From Antedon bifida (taxonomy: Eukaryota > Echinodermata > Crinoidea > Comatulida > Antedonidae), in the NCBI GenBank assembly GCA_963402885.1, contig OY727093.1, positions 20,149,409 through 20,213,408 on the forward strand: a DNA stretch of 64,000 nt, given 5' to 3'. How positions within the stretch are numbered: the first letter of the stretch is position 1; each line of letters starts with the position of its first letter. A program made the position numbers and the translations under genes. Of this stretch, positions 9,836 to 20,218 are shown in pieces. Below the pieces are notes generated by a model that was not told the DNA's origin, did no database searches, and was given only the letters and a program-made list of their open reading frames with translations.

Positions 9836-10078
9836 GAGTTGTTTAATTTGATCAATGTTTTTAAGGATACTTCTAGAGTTAAAATGAATTGTAGAAAAGC
9901 AGTCAGATTTAGTATTCGGGAATGAGTTGAGGTAGTAGTATTGAGATAAGTTTTGGTCGTTACAGAAAAAATGTGTATCAGGATCAATATTAGTAGTAAA
10001 ATTGTCAGAATCATTTAAAAAGGGTGAAAAAATTAGGTTGGTTAGTCGGTCATGTTCCGAGGTGCTAGTACATACCAA
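9836..10078 (-). pseudogene. N-terminal part of the non-LTR endonuclease
   Basis: Minus-strand frame ending in 'HFNSRSILKNIDQIKQLL', the opening strand-and-helix of APE-type endonucleases in CR1/L2 elements, preceded by a 'DPDTHFF' stretch also usual there. It continues in frame into 8265 once the Harbinger-like insert is removed. The 5' boundary of the retrotransposon is unclear. It lies at or beyond the (TA) run at 10082-10096. Confidence 0.75.
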
Positions 10079-10903
10079 AAAAATATATATATATATGTGT
10101 TACAAAAACAAAAAACTACGACTTAACGTATTTAAAAAGAAGAGAAAAAAAAGAATCAAAATTGCAATTTAACATTTGGTTAAAATTAAGTTAACTGATA
10201 TTGATAAAAAATATGATATGATTAATGAAAACAACAAAAAATTTTAAAAAAATTAAAATTGAAAATGATGGAGACGTGTATTTATGTTTAAAGTGTTAAA
10301 TTTTTGTTATTTTCCATTCAAAAAGTATATAAGTTATCTTGATGCTTGGCATTGTTTCCCTGGCTGACCACTTCCTCTTCTCTTCTGTCCATTTGATGGT
10401 GTCTTATTGATGATGTTATCATTTTAAAAATTTGAATAAAAAGCTGGTCCCATAATTTAATTTTACCTATGCTACACTGTATGTATAGTATTAAATACTG
10501 TGTATACAAAAAAAAATATAAGAAAAGAATATACTACAAGGACATGTCCTCAAAGCTATAGAGCCAGATTTTTTAATTTCAATCCGGATGCAGCCATATG
10601 ACGTCTCAAAGATGGTACCGTATAGCCGTATATAATGATTCCTTGGCAATAAAATATTCACTTAGGCCTAGGTCGTTTAAATTAACAGAAGAATTTCCAT
10701 CAATAATATTATTATCAGGTAGGCCGAATGAATTCTTCAAGCCGAATCACCGAATGTTCAGCGTGCCGCGCATACCAGGTTACTACTGTGAGTATTGATC
10801 AATCAGAAATGGTCTTTCATCGCGTCTAGAAAGGGCTAATAACAAATGAGGGCGCTATGTATGCATAGTTTAAATAGTTTAGTTGATTAATTTCTTCAAG
10901 TAA
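10079..10903. other. Non-coding AT-rich stretch with a relic of the main repeat
   Basis: No gene recognised. At about 10395-10510, 'gctggtcccataattt' followed by 'ctatgctacactgtatgta' matches the 3' tail of main-family units in plus orientation, but the hairpin and CTAG are gone. It could be the remainder of the unit cut at 1556, or an independent old copy. Confidence 0.5.
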
Positions 10904-10982
10904 AGTTGCATGGCGCAGCAGGTAAAACGTTGTCTCGTGATGATGTGGACTAATCATCAGGAGTTCAAGTCTCAGTAGATGA
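10904..10982 (+). ncRNA. tRNA-like sequence or tRNA-derived SINE head
   Basis: Contains a good Pol III A box (TGGCGCAGCAGG, 10911-10922) and B box (AGTTCAAGTCT, 10962-10972) at tRNA spacing. Acceptor-stem pairing is poor and the T stem is short, so it is more likely a degenerate tRNA gene or SINE head than a working tRNA. No identity assigned. Confidence 0.4.
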
Positions 10983-11599
10983 CTTTTGTTTATTATCGGC
11001 AAACGCGAATGTTGCCACATGAAAATTACACAGTCAATATCATCATCGAGAATTTACTTGATTTTATGTTTAATGACAGGAACATGATAATTACACGAAA
11101 ATTACTCAGTCAATATCATCGTACTCGAGGATATACATTTTACGATCCTCGCAGCGGTAGTCATGTGATGCAGTTTCAACCCATTCACGTATTTACATAG
11201 GTTATGTAATATATAAGAACACAGTATGCCTAATAATTAACTTTATCTTCCTAAATATAAATGCTGGGTACTGTACAATCCATTTTTTGATCTGTGAATA
11301 CTGCATTACTGTACTATCTTTTGATTCCTGTACATCAAAATCCTTATAATAAGATGGTGCCTGTCCATATTGGACGGGCAAGGGCTAGTATAGTTTAATT
11401 CCCATTTCATTTTTGTTGGGATTAATGGCAACATAATATACAATTATTTCATAATATGCCCAACTTCATGGACCACCCATCAGAATATATATTGAGTTGT
11501 TATGTGTTGGATTGAGACCGTTGTACATTCACAGAGAGTTCAACCAACTACACGTCATTCTTGTATACATTCCTCCCGCTTCTGCTTAATACGGAATGC
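10983..11599. other. Unassigned non-coding stretch
   Basis: No convincing gene, RNA or terminal repeat seen. Short open frames here have no recognisable domains. Confidence 0.4.
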
Positions 11600-11822
11600 A
11601 TATCTATGCTTTGTTTATCCACAAATTGATAACTCTGATCATAATGTGATCACTTTGATGCCTACATACAAACAAAAGATCATATCGGATAAGCCAACCA
11701 AGAAGAACATTAAAGTGTGGACTAGCGCTGTCACTGAACAATTACAAGATTGTTTTGAGTCCACAGACTGGTCCGCTCTGATTGATCCTTCAGATATTGA
11801 TGCTTCCTTAGATGCTGTAAAC
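11600..11822 (+). pseudogene. Second non-LTR relic, end of endonuclease (CR1-like), first half
   Basis: Plus-strand frame with 'SDHNVITLMPTYK' (catalytic SDH motif), then a tryptophan-containing linker 'KVWTSAVTEQLQDCFESTDW', as in CR1-like elements of marine animals. The frame is cut by the foldback element at 11823 and resumes at 12908. Confidence 0.7.
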
Positions 11823-12897
11823 GGGTGTCACAAAACCTAAGATCCAAGACCTAAGATTACAAATTCACAGATATACGACAGCTTAAAAACAGTAATTGTT
11901 TATGTATACACAATTTTAAACATTAGTAGGTTTCATTTATTAATGCTTTTTACCTTAAATTTAATTAAATACTTATCACAAACAGAAACTCACAATATTT
12001 TCGCCTGTTGAGTAAATATATACCTTTGTTTCACAACAAACAAACTGGCATTTCCCTTTCGCACCTGCATTGTATTTTGACTTCAAAATAATTCAACTAA
12101 CTTTATTCTGAATACCACACCTTAGATTTAGGCCTCATAAGTACTTTTATGAAAGAGATTCATATATAAAAACAAATAAATACTTGGTATTATTTATAAA
12201 TAAAAATTGATTTTACAGACTTGTTTCTTGCACACTTTCGCATACTCAACTTTCAATATTTTCGTTTCTATGGAGCGCCAAAAGAGCAACAATAATAGAG
12301 GGCTAAAAACTTGATGGAATGCGTCTACATTTAATACATTTATTGGTGAAATGCACATTTAATTTGTTCAATATATTTTGTCACTGTCAATACAAATAAA
12401 ATGTTACTGTTGATACTTTACACGGTTTTGTTAACTTTAAGAATGAAATCGACAAATTCATCATATCCCCTTAGGTCGCCCTTATGACTAGGCCTAGGGT
12501 AAGTACTGATGCTGATTTTAAAATCGATTAATATTCTAGGATAATAGAAAAGTATCAGCAGTAACATATTACAGCATTTTTATTGACAAATTTTGATTTT
12601 CACAAATTGAACATGATTTTCACAAAAAAAATGAGTTAAATAGATGGATTCCACATAGTTTTTAGCCCTCTACTAATGTTGCTCTTTTGGCGTTCCATAG
12701 AACAAAATATTGAACATAGAGTATGCGAGAAAAACGTCAATCATCAATTTATTTAAAGAATTTATTGTTATTTTATTGATTCTTCTTCATTTAATTCTAA
12801 GGTGTGGTATTCAGGATAAAGTTGGTTAACAAATTTAGATTTAAAATACAAGGCAGGTGCGAAAGAGAATTAGGGGGTCTTAGGTTTCGTGACAACC
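11823..12897. mobile_element. Foldback-type long-TIR DNA element, 1075 bp
   Basis: Ends: left GGGTGTCACAAAACCTAAGA, right (inverted) GGTTGTCACGAAACCTAAGA. The inverted homology extends through most of the element. For example, 12071-12125 pairs with 12799-12852 and 12241-12310 pairs with 12660-12730, leaving a short unpaired centre around 12440-12600. Flanks carry a 10-bp direct repeat TGCTGTAAAC (11813-11822 and 12898-12907). No ORF. The long duplication is compatible with a Mutator-like, or less well a hAT-like, non-autonomous element. Confidence 0.75.
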
Positions 12898-12907
12898 TGC
12901 TGTAAAC

Positions 12908-13080
12908 AGTTATATTTTATTTTGCGAAGAACTAGTTACTGTTTACCCAAACCAAAAACCTTGGTTTACTCCAAATGTCAAAGCACTTCTACGTGAGAGT
13001 TCAGTAGCTTTTAAAAATGGAAACCGAGAGCGAGTTATATCATTTAGATCAGAAAAGCGATTCAGGATGCTAAAGTAAAA
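12908..13080 (+). pseudogene. Second non-LTR relic, linker, second half
   Basis: Continues the frame from 11822: '...DAVN' then 'SYILFCEELVTVYPNQKPWF', followed by 'LLRESSVAFKNGNRERVISF', the usual 'KPW(F/V)T..+..L+.+..AF+.GD+' linker of CR1-like elements. Stop at about 13070. RT sequence is missing (3' truncation or deletion). Confidence 0.7.
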
Positions 13081-13703
13081 TGCATTGTTTTTACATTTTT
13101 TTGTTTAAAATTATGTTCGCAGTAACTTTATGATTTCAGATTCAGATTCAGATTCGATTTATTATTTCGTTATTACCTTTAAACAAATTGATTGTTTTGA
13201 TATTAAATTCGATATTTAAAGCCTTGTGAATGTTAAACATTTTTTAAGCAAATTACTCGACTCCATACTCTACATAAGCATAGTTGGAGACAAAGATGGC
13301 CGGTGTGCATCCCACGTGACTTTCTAAAATCCGTGAACGCAATGCTGTAACTCTTTATATATATGGCTCTGTAGGCAAATACGATTAAATAATTGTTTTG
13401 CCCATACCCGGTATCACCGGGTATACGCAGTGAAAGGGTTAAGAAAGATTTTAAACAATCTTATCCATGGAGATCTATGTCCTAAATTTAACTAGTTTTC
13501 TAACCTTTTGAAATTTGCTTTTGATTTTAAAATTGTACATTTTTATATTTATAGTAGTTTTTTATAATAAATTTTTTATGATAATGTATTTTTGTACTGT
13601 TTGTATTGTCGAGGGCCCTAATGATCAGCTTTACTGGATAGGCTACCCTCATGAAACATGGTTCAATAAAATAAAAATAAAATTTATGTAAAAATGTACT
13701 TAC
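13081..13703. other. Non-coding, likely COMMD4 intron
   Basis: Contains a (TTCAGA)-type run at about 13136-13158 and, at about 13346-13374, the sequence 'gtaactctttatatatatgg', which equals the right end of the MITE at 49039-49877. No left partner was found, so this is a solo end. No further COMMD4 exon recognised. Confidence 0.45.
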
Positions 13704-13775
13704 TATTTTTGACAATATGCTCATTTCTGCTAAAACCCAATCAGGGCAATCAAGATCTCCACAAAATCGAAACCT
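13704..13775 (-). CDS. COMMD4: COMMD4 coding exon (second exon, residues 2-25)
   Basis: The 72-bp exon encodes [20 protein letters not shown] followed by LSKI, which I recognise as the highly conserved N-terminus of COMM domain-containing protein 4, a subunit of the Commander/CCC endosomal recycling complex. On the minus strand it is preceded by a polypyrimidine tract ending TTTTTTCAG and followed by the donor GTAAGTAC. It starts in phase 0 with arginine, fitting a first exon that supplies only the initiating ATG. All other exons are outside the recognisable sequence. Downstream exons would lie at lower coordinates, among or beyond the transposons at 1-13700; the first exon would lie at higher coordinates. 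Whether the gene is complete cannot be told from one exon. Confidence 0.8.
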
Positions 13776-13886
13776 CTGAAAAAAGAACAAAAGATACTGG
13801 TATTAGATTCAGATTTATTTGGTCCTTGCGGAAATTCATGACAGGCACAATCGCTCACATAACATTACAATAACAAACAAAATACA
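13776..13886. other. COMMD4 intron sequence up to the first array unit
   Basis: Short non-coding stretch. It includes 'attcagatttatttggtcct' at 13807-13826, which looks like the 3' end of an antisense retroelement tail. The next base pair block (CTAG at 13887) begins the diverged Helitron-like unit. Confidence 0.4.
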
Positions 13887-15417
13887 CTAGAATTTAATTC
13901 GTCACTTTGACGAATTATAGGTGATCATTTTTATCCTTTTACTGAAATTTTTTTTTTTTTAACATGCACGTACGTTAACATACGATCAAAAAATGTTGAT
14001 GTATACCATCCTATTATATGCTTATAGTGCTGAGTTGTGCCCATTATATGCCATATACAATATGTACAGTATACACTGTATATCTATATACAGTGTAGCA
14101 TAGGTGAAATTACAGGACACACATCATGTTCTAATTTTTTTGTATGATGGAATTATCAAAATAAACTCGAAGATGACAATTTCGAAAGATAATGAATTGA
14201 GCAAATAAATATAAGAATTGGAAGAGAATCTGGCACGTAGAAGCGCTGTGCGCGCTCTTTGAAATTTGTGTAACTTTGACGAAAACGATGAAAAAACTAC
14301 TTTTTAACTATATCTGGCCATATGTTAACGTCACAACAGCCGATAGGCTTGATTTTTATATGAATTCATATCTACATTTAATTAGCTTTCATAATAAATT
14401 ATAATCATCAAGGTAACCTTCAATTCTGAAGAGTTGTAAGATTTTCAAATTTACGGTGAAGTTGAAATTACACGACCTATGTTATTCAAGTTTTTATGCG
14501 TGATGACGTCATCAAAATAAAAATAGTGGCAAGTCATGAGAAAGTCAATTAATTGAGCAATCACATACTAAAATTTGAGCGAAAATCGGGCACAAAATAA
14601 TAGATATGCGTTCTATTGAATGTGATCAAATATGACGAAAGAGAAAAAAAACTTAATTTTAAATTCAAGTGGCCATTTTATGACATCACAACATTTTGTA
14701 CGTAAAATGTGTACATGAATTCATATCTACAACTCAATGGCTTCCAGAATACGTACAAAAAATTGGGGGTCATCGTGCATTCTGAAGAATTATTTTCATT
14801 TTAAAAATACCTTATTTTTCAACATTTTTAGCACTTTGATGCAATTTATTTGAGCATTTTGTCATTTTTAACCTGCTCGTATAGCGCTATTTAAAGTCGG
14901 AACTGACTCAAATTTGGTAAATGTACTAAAGATGGTGAGTAGAATGCGATTTGTAAAAAAAAATCACATTTAAGTATCGTGCGCGCAAACATTTTTTTTG
15001 CGCACTAATTTTTTGAAACACGCAAATGGCCTAATTCATGCAAACTTAATTTTGATCGTTTTAAAATTTTAATGCGCGATTTTATGCGCATGACCCTACG
15101 TGCGCGTGCATTTTATTGGCTAATATTTTTACCCTTTACCTCAATTTTACGTATAGTGAATTTTATTGATATGTGATAAAGAGTTATGGAGATATGATTG
15201 ATAATGTGATTTCACAAAATGGTGTATAAATGACGTCACGGATGAGTGATCACGCTGAAAAGCTAACTATGACTAAATTAAATTATTTTAAAGATATTCT
15301 GAAATTTTGGTGATTATTGACATTTAACATTGACACACAAAATCTGTACAGAAAGAAATAAATAAAGATTTTATACAATAACAATAGGTGATCATTTTAT
15401 TCTAAATGATCACCTAA
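13887..15417 (-). repeat. Diverged main-family unit with a different set of terminal repeats
   Basis: Minus-oriented unit of about 1.53 kb. 3' end: CTAG (13887-13890, next base T on the minus strand) and hairpin AATTCGTCA/TGACGAATT (13896-13916). The subterminal repeat is AGGTGATCATTT (13919-13930). 5' end: hairpin AGGTGATCATTT (15386-15397), 6-nt loop, AAATGATCACCT (15404-15415). Interior blocks ('gtagcataggtgaaattac', 'ctggccatatgttaacgtca', 'gaattcatatctacaactca') match the main family. Architecture is as in other units, but the shared 12-bp repeat replaces GTTATCCGC. Confidence 0.8.
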
Positions 15418-15604
15418 TAAAAGTAAAATAAATATAAACAGATACAAAAAGATACTGTACAATATACAATTATACAAATTTATTTAAATCATTGGCTACT
15501 TTTCCAAGAGTACCACCATTGACCTTCTTCTTTAGACCTGTCATTTCATATATACATTTCAAAGCATCTCTAGGATTATTTGTTTTAAATGAATTTTCCA
15601 ACTT
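15418..15604. other. Unassigned spacer before the main array
   Basis: AT-rich, no gene or known repeat recognised. It contains a mildly pyrimidine-rich segment 'ccttcttctttagacc'. Confidence 0.35.
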
Positions 15605-15855
15605 AATTAGTTATCCGCTTGGTAGAGCGGATAACTCCTTGTTATTGTATGGGATCAATATTTTTTTTCTGTATTATTAGTTATCCGCATTCAGCGGATA
15701 ATTAGTTATCCGCATTCAGCGGATAATTAGTTATCCGCATTCAGCGGATAACTCCTTGTAACTGTCCTGTGTCTTTTTTTTTTGCATTATTAGTTATCCG
15801 CTTAGTAGCGGATAAATCCTTGTATTAATCGTCCTGGATTTTTTTTTTTTCTTTA
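15605..15855 (+). repeat. Cluster of hairpin modules (GTTATCCGC ... GCGGATAAC), five of six
   Basis: Repeated module: TTAGTTATCCGC, variable loop, GCGGATAAC, then 'tccttgta(a/t)' and a T-rich spacer ending 'tgtatta'. Loops differ: TTGGTAGA, ATTCA (three copies, two directly fused without spacer), TTAGTA. The last hairpin of the series (15859-15881) is counted with the next unit. Module spacing is otherwise about 70-80 bp. Confidence 0.85.
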
Positions 15856-17399
15856 TTAGTTATCCGCTATGAGCGGATAACTCCTTGTAATTGTATGAAA
15901 TCATCTTTTTTTTCTGTATTATTCTTTCTTTCTGTCAATTTTGTGTCTCGCGTATCTCTAAAACGTGTAAACATAACATGTTATAACTTTGTGCACCTCC
16001 TATTTTTTAATGATGTCAAAGTTCCGCAATGTGACTTACGCGCGAATTTATGATTTTTTATGATTGCTCATAGATTAAAAACCAAGCATAATTTTGTTTT
16101 GACACTTTGTGAAAATTTAAGTCATATCAAGCGCAAAATTTTTGTGGATTAAAAATGGCATGTTTTACAAGAAAATTACGCGCGCACGCGCATTTAAAAT
16201 TATAAAATCCGCAAAATTAATTTCTATTAAACTTTCTACGCGTTTAATGTAATTTTAAGCATGTAAAAAATTCCCACGCGCCCGCAAATTTTTACGTGCG
16301 CGGTGCGCATGTAGCGTTGAAACATATTTTTTTCTTGTGATTTATGTTTTTCTAGCCTTTTTTTAGTAATTTTACCAACTTTTAAACAATTTCGACTTAA
16401 AATCATGTCATACGAGCACGTCGAATTGAACAATTTGTGCGCATTTTTGATGAAAAATTTCAAAAATTTGTCAAAATTATGCCTTTTTTTAAACAGTCGT
16501 AGTTTCTAAACTAAAAGGTGAAAGTTATTTTTATTACATATTCTTGAAGTTGGTGAGTTGTAGATATCGAATCATGCATTAATATGGCTAACCGGACATT
16601 GTGACGTCATCGTATGGCCACACGAATATAAAATATAGGATTTTTGTATCTTTCGTCATAGCTTATCACATTTAATAGAGCGCATCTCCACTTATCCGTT
16701 TTTCATTTTCACTTTGATTTTTTTATTGTCTAGGTCAATCAATTATCTTTCGCACGAGTTAAAGATATTTTAATTTTTATGACGTCATCATGTCTAAAAA
16801 TGTAAATAACCTGGGTCACATATTTTCATCTTTACAGTAAATTTTAATCTGTTATAGCTCGTCAGAATAAAAAGTGATAATCATGATTACAACTGGAAGC
16901 TATTGGATTGTAGATACGAATTCATGTAAACATTTTGCCAATCGGATGTTGTGACGTCATCATATGGCCAGCCGAATAAAAAAAGTCATATTTTCATATT
17001 TTGCGTAATAGTTCATCACATTTAAAAGAGCGCGCATCTATATTTTAGGTATTTAAATTTCTTCTACACATTAATACGTTGATGCTGAGATAATTTGCTT
17101 CCGAAATTGCTATCTTAGTTTTTTATTTTGATACCGTCGCCATGTTAAAAATTGGAATAAATGGCGGGTCCCGTAATTTCACCTATTCTACACTGTATGT
17201 AATATGTATATTATACTGATTATACTGAATATACTATATGATACAAAATAGACAGAATTCAGCACTAACAACATATCATGTTCTTCAGTTCAGGTCATAA
17301 TGCGATAATCTTTTTTCTGTGTGCAAAATTCCAACGTATGACGTGCGCGTGGCGTTTGTGCGGATAACTAACTCGTCAAAGTGACGAGTTCAAGTCTAG
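15856..17399 (+). repeat. Main-family unit P1 (complete, 1544 bp)
   Basis: The clearest complete unit. 5' hairpin 15859-15881 (arms GTTATCCGC/GCGGATAAC, loop TATGA), pyrimidine tract at about 15921, two internal 'TTGTAGATA..GTGACGTCATC(G/A)TATGGCCA' blocks 350 bp apart (16601 and 16951), a 'gcgggtcccgtaatttc' block, GCGGATAAC at 17360-17368, 3' hairpin 17370-17390, CTAG 17396-17399, next base T. No ORF of note. Confidence 0.85.
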
Positions 17400-18922
17400 T
17401 ACTTCTTTCTTTCTGTCATTTTTGTGCGTCGCGTTTCTCTAACACGTGTAAACAGAATATATCGTAACTTTGTCAACATATCGACATTTACGTGAACATG
17501 TGCAACTCCTATTTTTGAATGACGTCAGAGTTGCGCAACGTGACTTATGCGCGATTTTATGAATTTCAATGATTGATCATAGATTTTAAACCAAAAGTCA
17601 TTTTGTATTGACACTTAGTGAAAATTTAAGTCATATCAAGGGAAAACTTTCTATGGATTAAAAATGACATGTTTCACAAGAAGTTACGCGCGCACACGCA
17701 TTTAAAATTTCAAAATGTGCAAAATTAATTTCTAATCAACTTTCTACACTGATCATGACATTTTGAGGATGTCAAAAATTCCCACGCGCGGGGAAAAATT
17801 TACGCGTAAGGTGCGCACGGAGCATGAAAATCATGTGTTTTTCTCTTGAATTATGATTTTACAGCCTTTCCTAGTCATTTTAAAAAAGATTGACATCATT
17901 TCAAATTAAATTGACGTCATACGAACACGTTGATTTAGACCATTTGCGCGCGTTTTAGTTGAAAAAGTTATAAAATATTGTCAAAATAATGCCAATTTTG
18001 AATCTATTATAGCTCTTCAGGATCGAAGGTGACCCCCAATTTTTTTAATTGAATATGTAAGCAGATAAATTGTAGATATGAATTCATGCAGAATTTCTCT
18101 CGGATGTTATGACGTCATCGTATGGCCACACGAATGTAAAATATAGGATTCTTGTCTCTTTCGTTATTGCTCATCACATTCAACAGAGCGCATCTCGCTT
18201 ATACATATTCCATTTTCCCCGAGATTTTAATATTGTCTACATCAATCAACTGTCTTTCAAATGAGTTAAAAATATTTTAATTTTTATTACGTCATCATGT
18301 CTAAAAATGTAAATAACATGGGTCACTTATTTTTATCTTTACAGTAAATTTCAATCTGTTATAGCTCGTCCGAATAAAAAGTGATAATCATGATTAAAAC
18401 GTTTTCTGGACGCTATTGGATTGTAGATACGAATTCAGGTGAATATTTTGCTAATCGGATGTTGTGAGGTTATCATATGGCTGGTTGAATACAAAAAGTC
18501 GTATTTTCATATTTTGCGTCATAGTTCATCACATTTAAAAGAGCGTGCATCTATATTTTACGTATTCAAATTTCTTCTACACATTAATGTGTTGTTGCTG
18601 AGATAATTTCCTTCAGAAATTGCTATCTTAATGTTTCATTTTGATACCGTTGCCATGTTAAAAATTGGAATAAATGGCGGGTCCTGTAATTTCACCTATT
18701 CTACACTGTATGTAATATGTATACAGATTATACCGTTTGCACTGTATATACTATATGACAAAAAATTGACAGAATTCAGCACTAAACAGCATATCATATT
18801 CTTCAGTTCAGGTCATAATGCCATAATCTTTTTCCGTGTGCAAAATGTCAACGTATGACGTGCACGTGGCGTTTGTGTGGTGCGGATAACTAACTCGTCA
18901 AAGTGACGAGTTACATGTCTAG
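17400..18922 (+). repeat. Main-family unit P2 (1523 bp)
   Basis: Starts directly at the pyrimidine tract after CTAG|T, with no 5' hairpin. Ends with the standard hairpin and CTAG 18919-18922. The first internal block is the 'gaattcatgcagaattt' type rather than the 'ggatcatgcattaatatggc' type of P1, so units are mosaics of at least two internal variants. Confidence 0.8.
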
Positions 18923-20218
18923 TTAGTTATCCGCATTGAGCGGATAACTCCTTGTAACTGTCCTGTTTCATCATCTTTTTTTTTGGTTATCCGCAACTTA
19001 AAATTTTAAAATGCGCAAAATTAATTTCTAATCAACTTTTTACGCAATTCATGACATTTTGCGCATGTCAAAATTTCCCCCGCGCGCGAACAATTTTACG
19101 CGTGCAGTGCGCACGCAACATGAAAATCATGTTTTTTTCTATTAAATTGTGATTTTCCAGCCTTTCCTAGTCATTTTTAAAAAGATTGACATCATTTCAA
19201 ATTAAAATGACGTCGTACGTACACGTTGATTTAGACCATTTGCATGCGTTTTAGTTGCAAAAGTTACAAAATATTGTCAAAATTATGCCTATTTTGAATC
19301 TATTATAGCTCCTCAGGATCAACCGTTACCCCCGAGTTTTTTAACTTAATATGTAAGCAGATATGTTGTAGATATGAATTCATGCAGAATTTTTTCCTTA
19401 CGGATGTTGTGACGTCATCGTATGGCCACACAAATGTAAAAAATAGGATTTTTGTCTCTTTCGTTATTGCTCATCACATTCAATGGAGCGCATCACGCTT
19501 ATCCGTCTTCCATTTTCTCCGAGATTTTATTATTATCTAGGTCAATCAACTATCTTTCGCATGAGTTAAAAATATTTTGATTTTTATAACGTCATCTTGC
19601 CTAAAAATTTAAATTACGTGGGTCATTAATTTTATCTTTACAGTAAATTTTAATCTGTTATAGCTCATAAGAATAAAATGTGATAATCACGATTAAAACG
19701 TTTTCTGGAAGCTATTGGATTGTAGATACGAATTCATGTGAACATTTTGCCAATCAGATGTAGTGACGTCATCATATGGCCAGTTGAATAAAAAAAGTCG
19801 TATTTTCATATTTTGCGTCATAGTTCATCACATTTAAAAGAGCGCGCATCTATATTTTACGTATCCAAATTTCTTCTACACGCTAATATGTTGTTGCTGA
19901 GATAATATCCTTCCGAAATTGTTATTTTAGTGTTTCATTTTGATACCGTCGCCATGTTAAAAAATGGAATAAATGGCGGGTCCCGTAATTTCACCTATTC
20001 TACACTGTATGTAATATGTATACAGATTATACTGTTTATACTGTATATACTATATGACACAAAATTGACAGAATTCAGCACTAACAACATATCATATTCT
20101 TCAGATCAGGTCATAATGCCATAATCTTTTTCTGTGTGCAAAATTCCAACGTATGACGTGCACGTGGCGTTTGTCGTGCGGATAACTAACTCGTCAAAGT
20201 GACGAGTTTCATGTCTAG
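18923..20218 (+). repeat. Main-family unit P3, internally deleted (1296 bp)
   Basis: Begins with a complete 5' hairpin (loop ATTGA) and the first arm of a second, 'ggttatccgcaac', which is fused at about 19000 directly to interior sequence 'ttaaaattttaaaatgcgc'. The pyrimidine tract and about 300 bp of interior are missing. 3' end complete (CTAG 20215-20218). Confidence 0.8.

Larger units (their letters stand above)
1557..10078 (-). mobile_element. Non-LTR retrotransposon relic (CR1/L2-like), with two younger insertions
   Basis: Read on the minus strand, pieces occur in the order of a CR1/L2-type ORF2: APE-type endonuclease (10078 to 7493, interrupted), linker (7461-7150), reverse transcriptase (about 7180-6110) and C-terminal tail (6044-5818, then 2115-1863). 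The 3' end at 1557-1580 reads TTGAATTGAATTGAA on the minus strand, a short simple-repeat tail as in several CR1/L2/Jockey-group elements. A Penelope-like element (2116-5813) and a Harbinger-like element (8269-9832) sit inside it. Several frameshifts break the frame, for example near 8120-8135, at the A-run around 7480-7495, and around 6560. It is not functional. Clade assignment is from motif style only. Confidence 0.8.

Noticed and set aside
10904-10982. Functional tRNA gene
   Set aside because: A and B boxes are present but acceptor and T stems do not pair properly; kept only as tRNA-like.
11823-12897. Classification of the foldback element as a P element or Transib
   Set aside because: The duplication appears to be 10 bp, against 8 bp for P and 5 bp for Transib.
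15605-15881. CRISPR-like or integron attC-like array (short palindromic repeats with variable spacers)
   Set aside because: Repeats are hairpins with variable loops and T-rich, mutually similar spacers in an animal genome. No cas or integrase gene.
18631-18858. Recurrent ORF 'MFHFDTVAMLKNGINGGSRN...' (also 19930, 32416, 53911)
   Set aside because: Translation of the conserved non-coding 3' tail. Broken in most units, low-complexity hydrophobic ending, no family.
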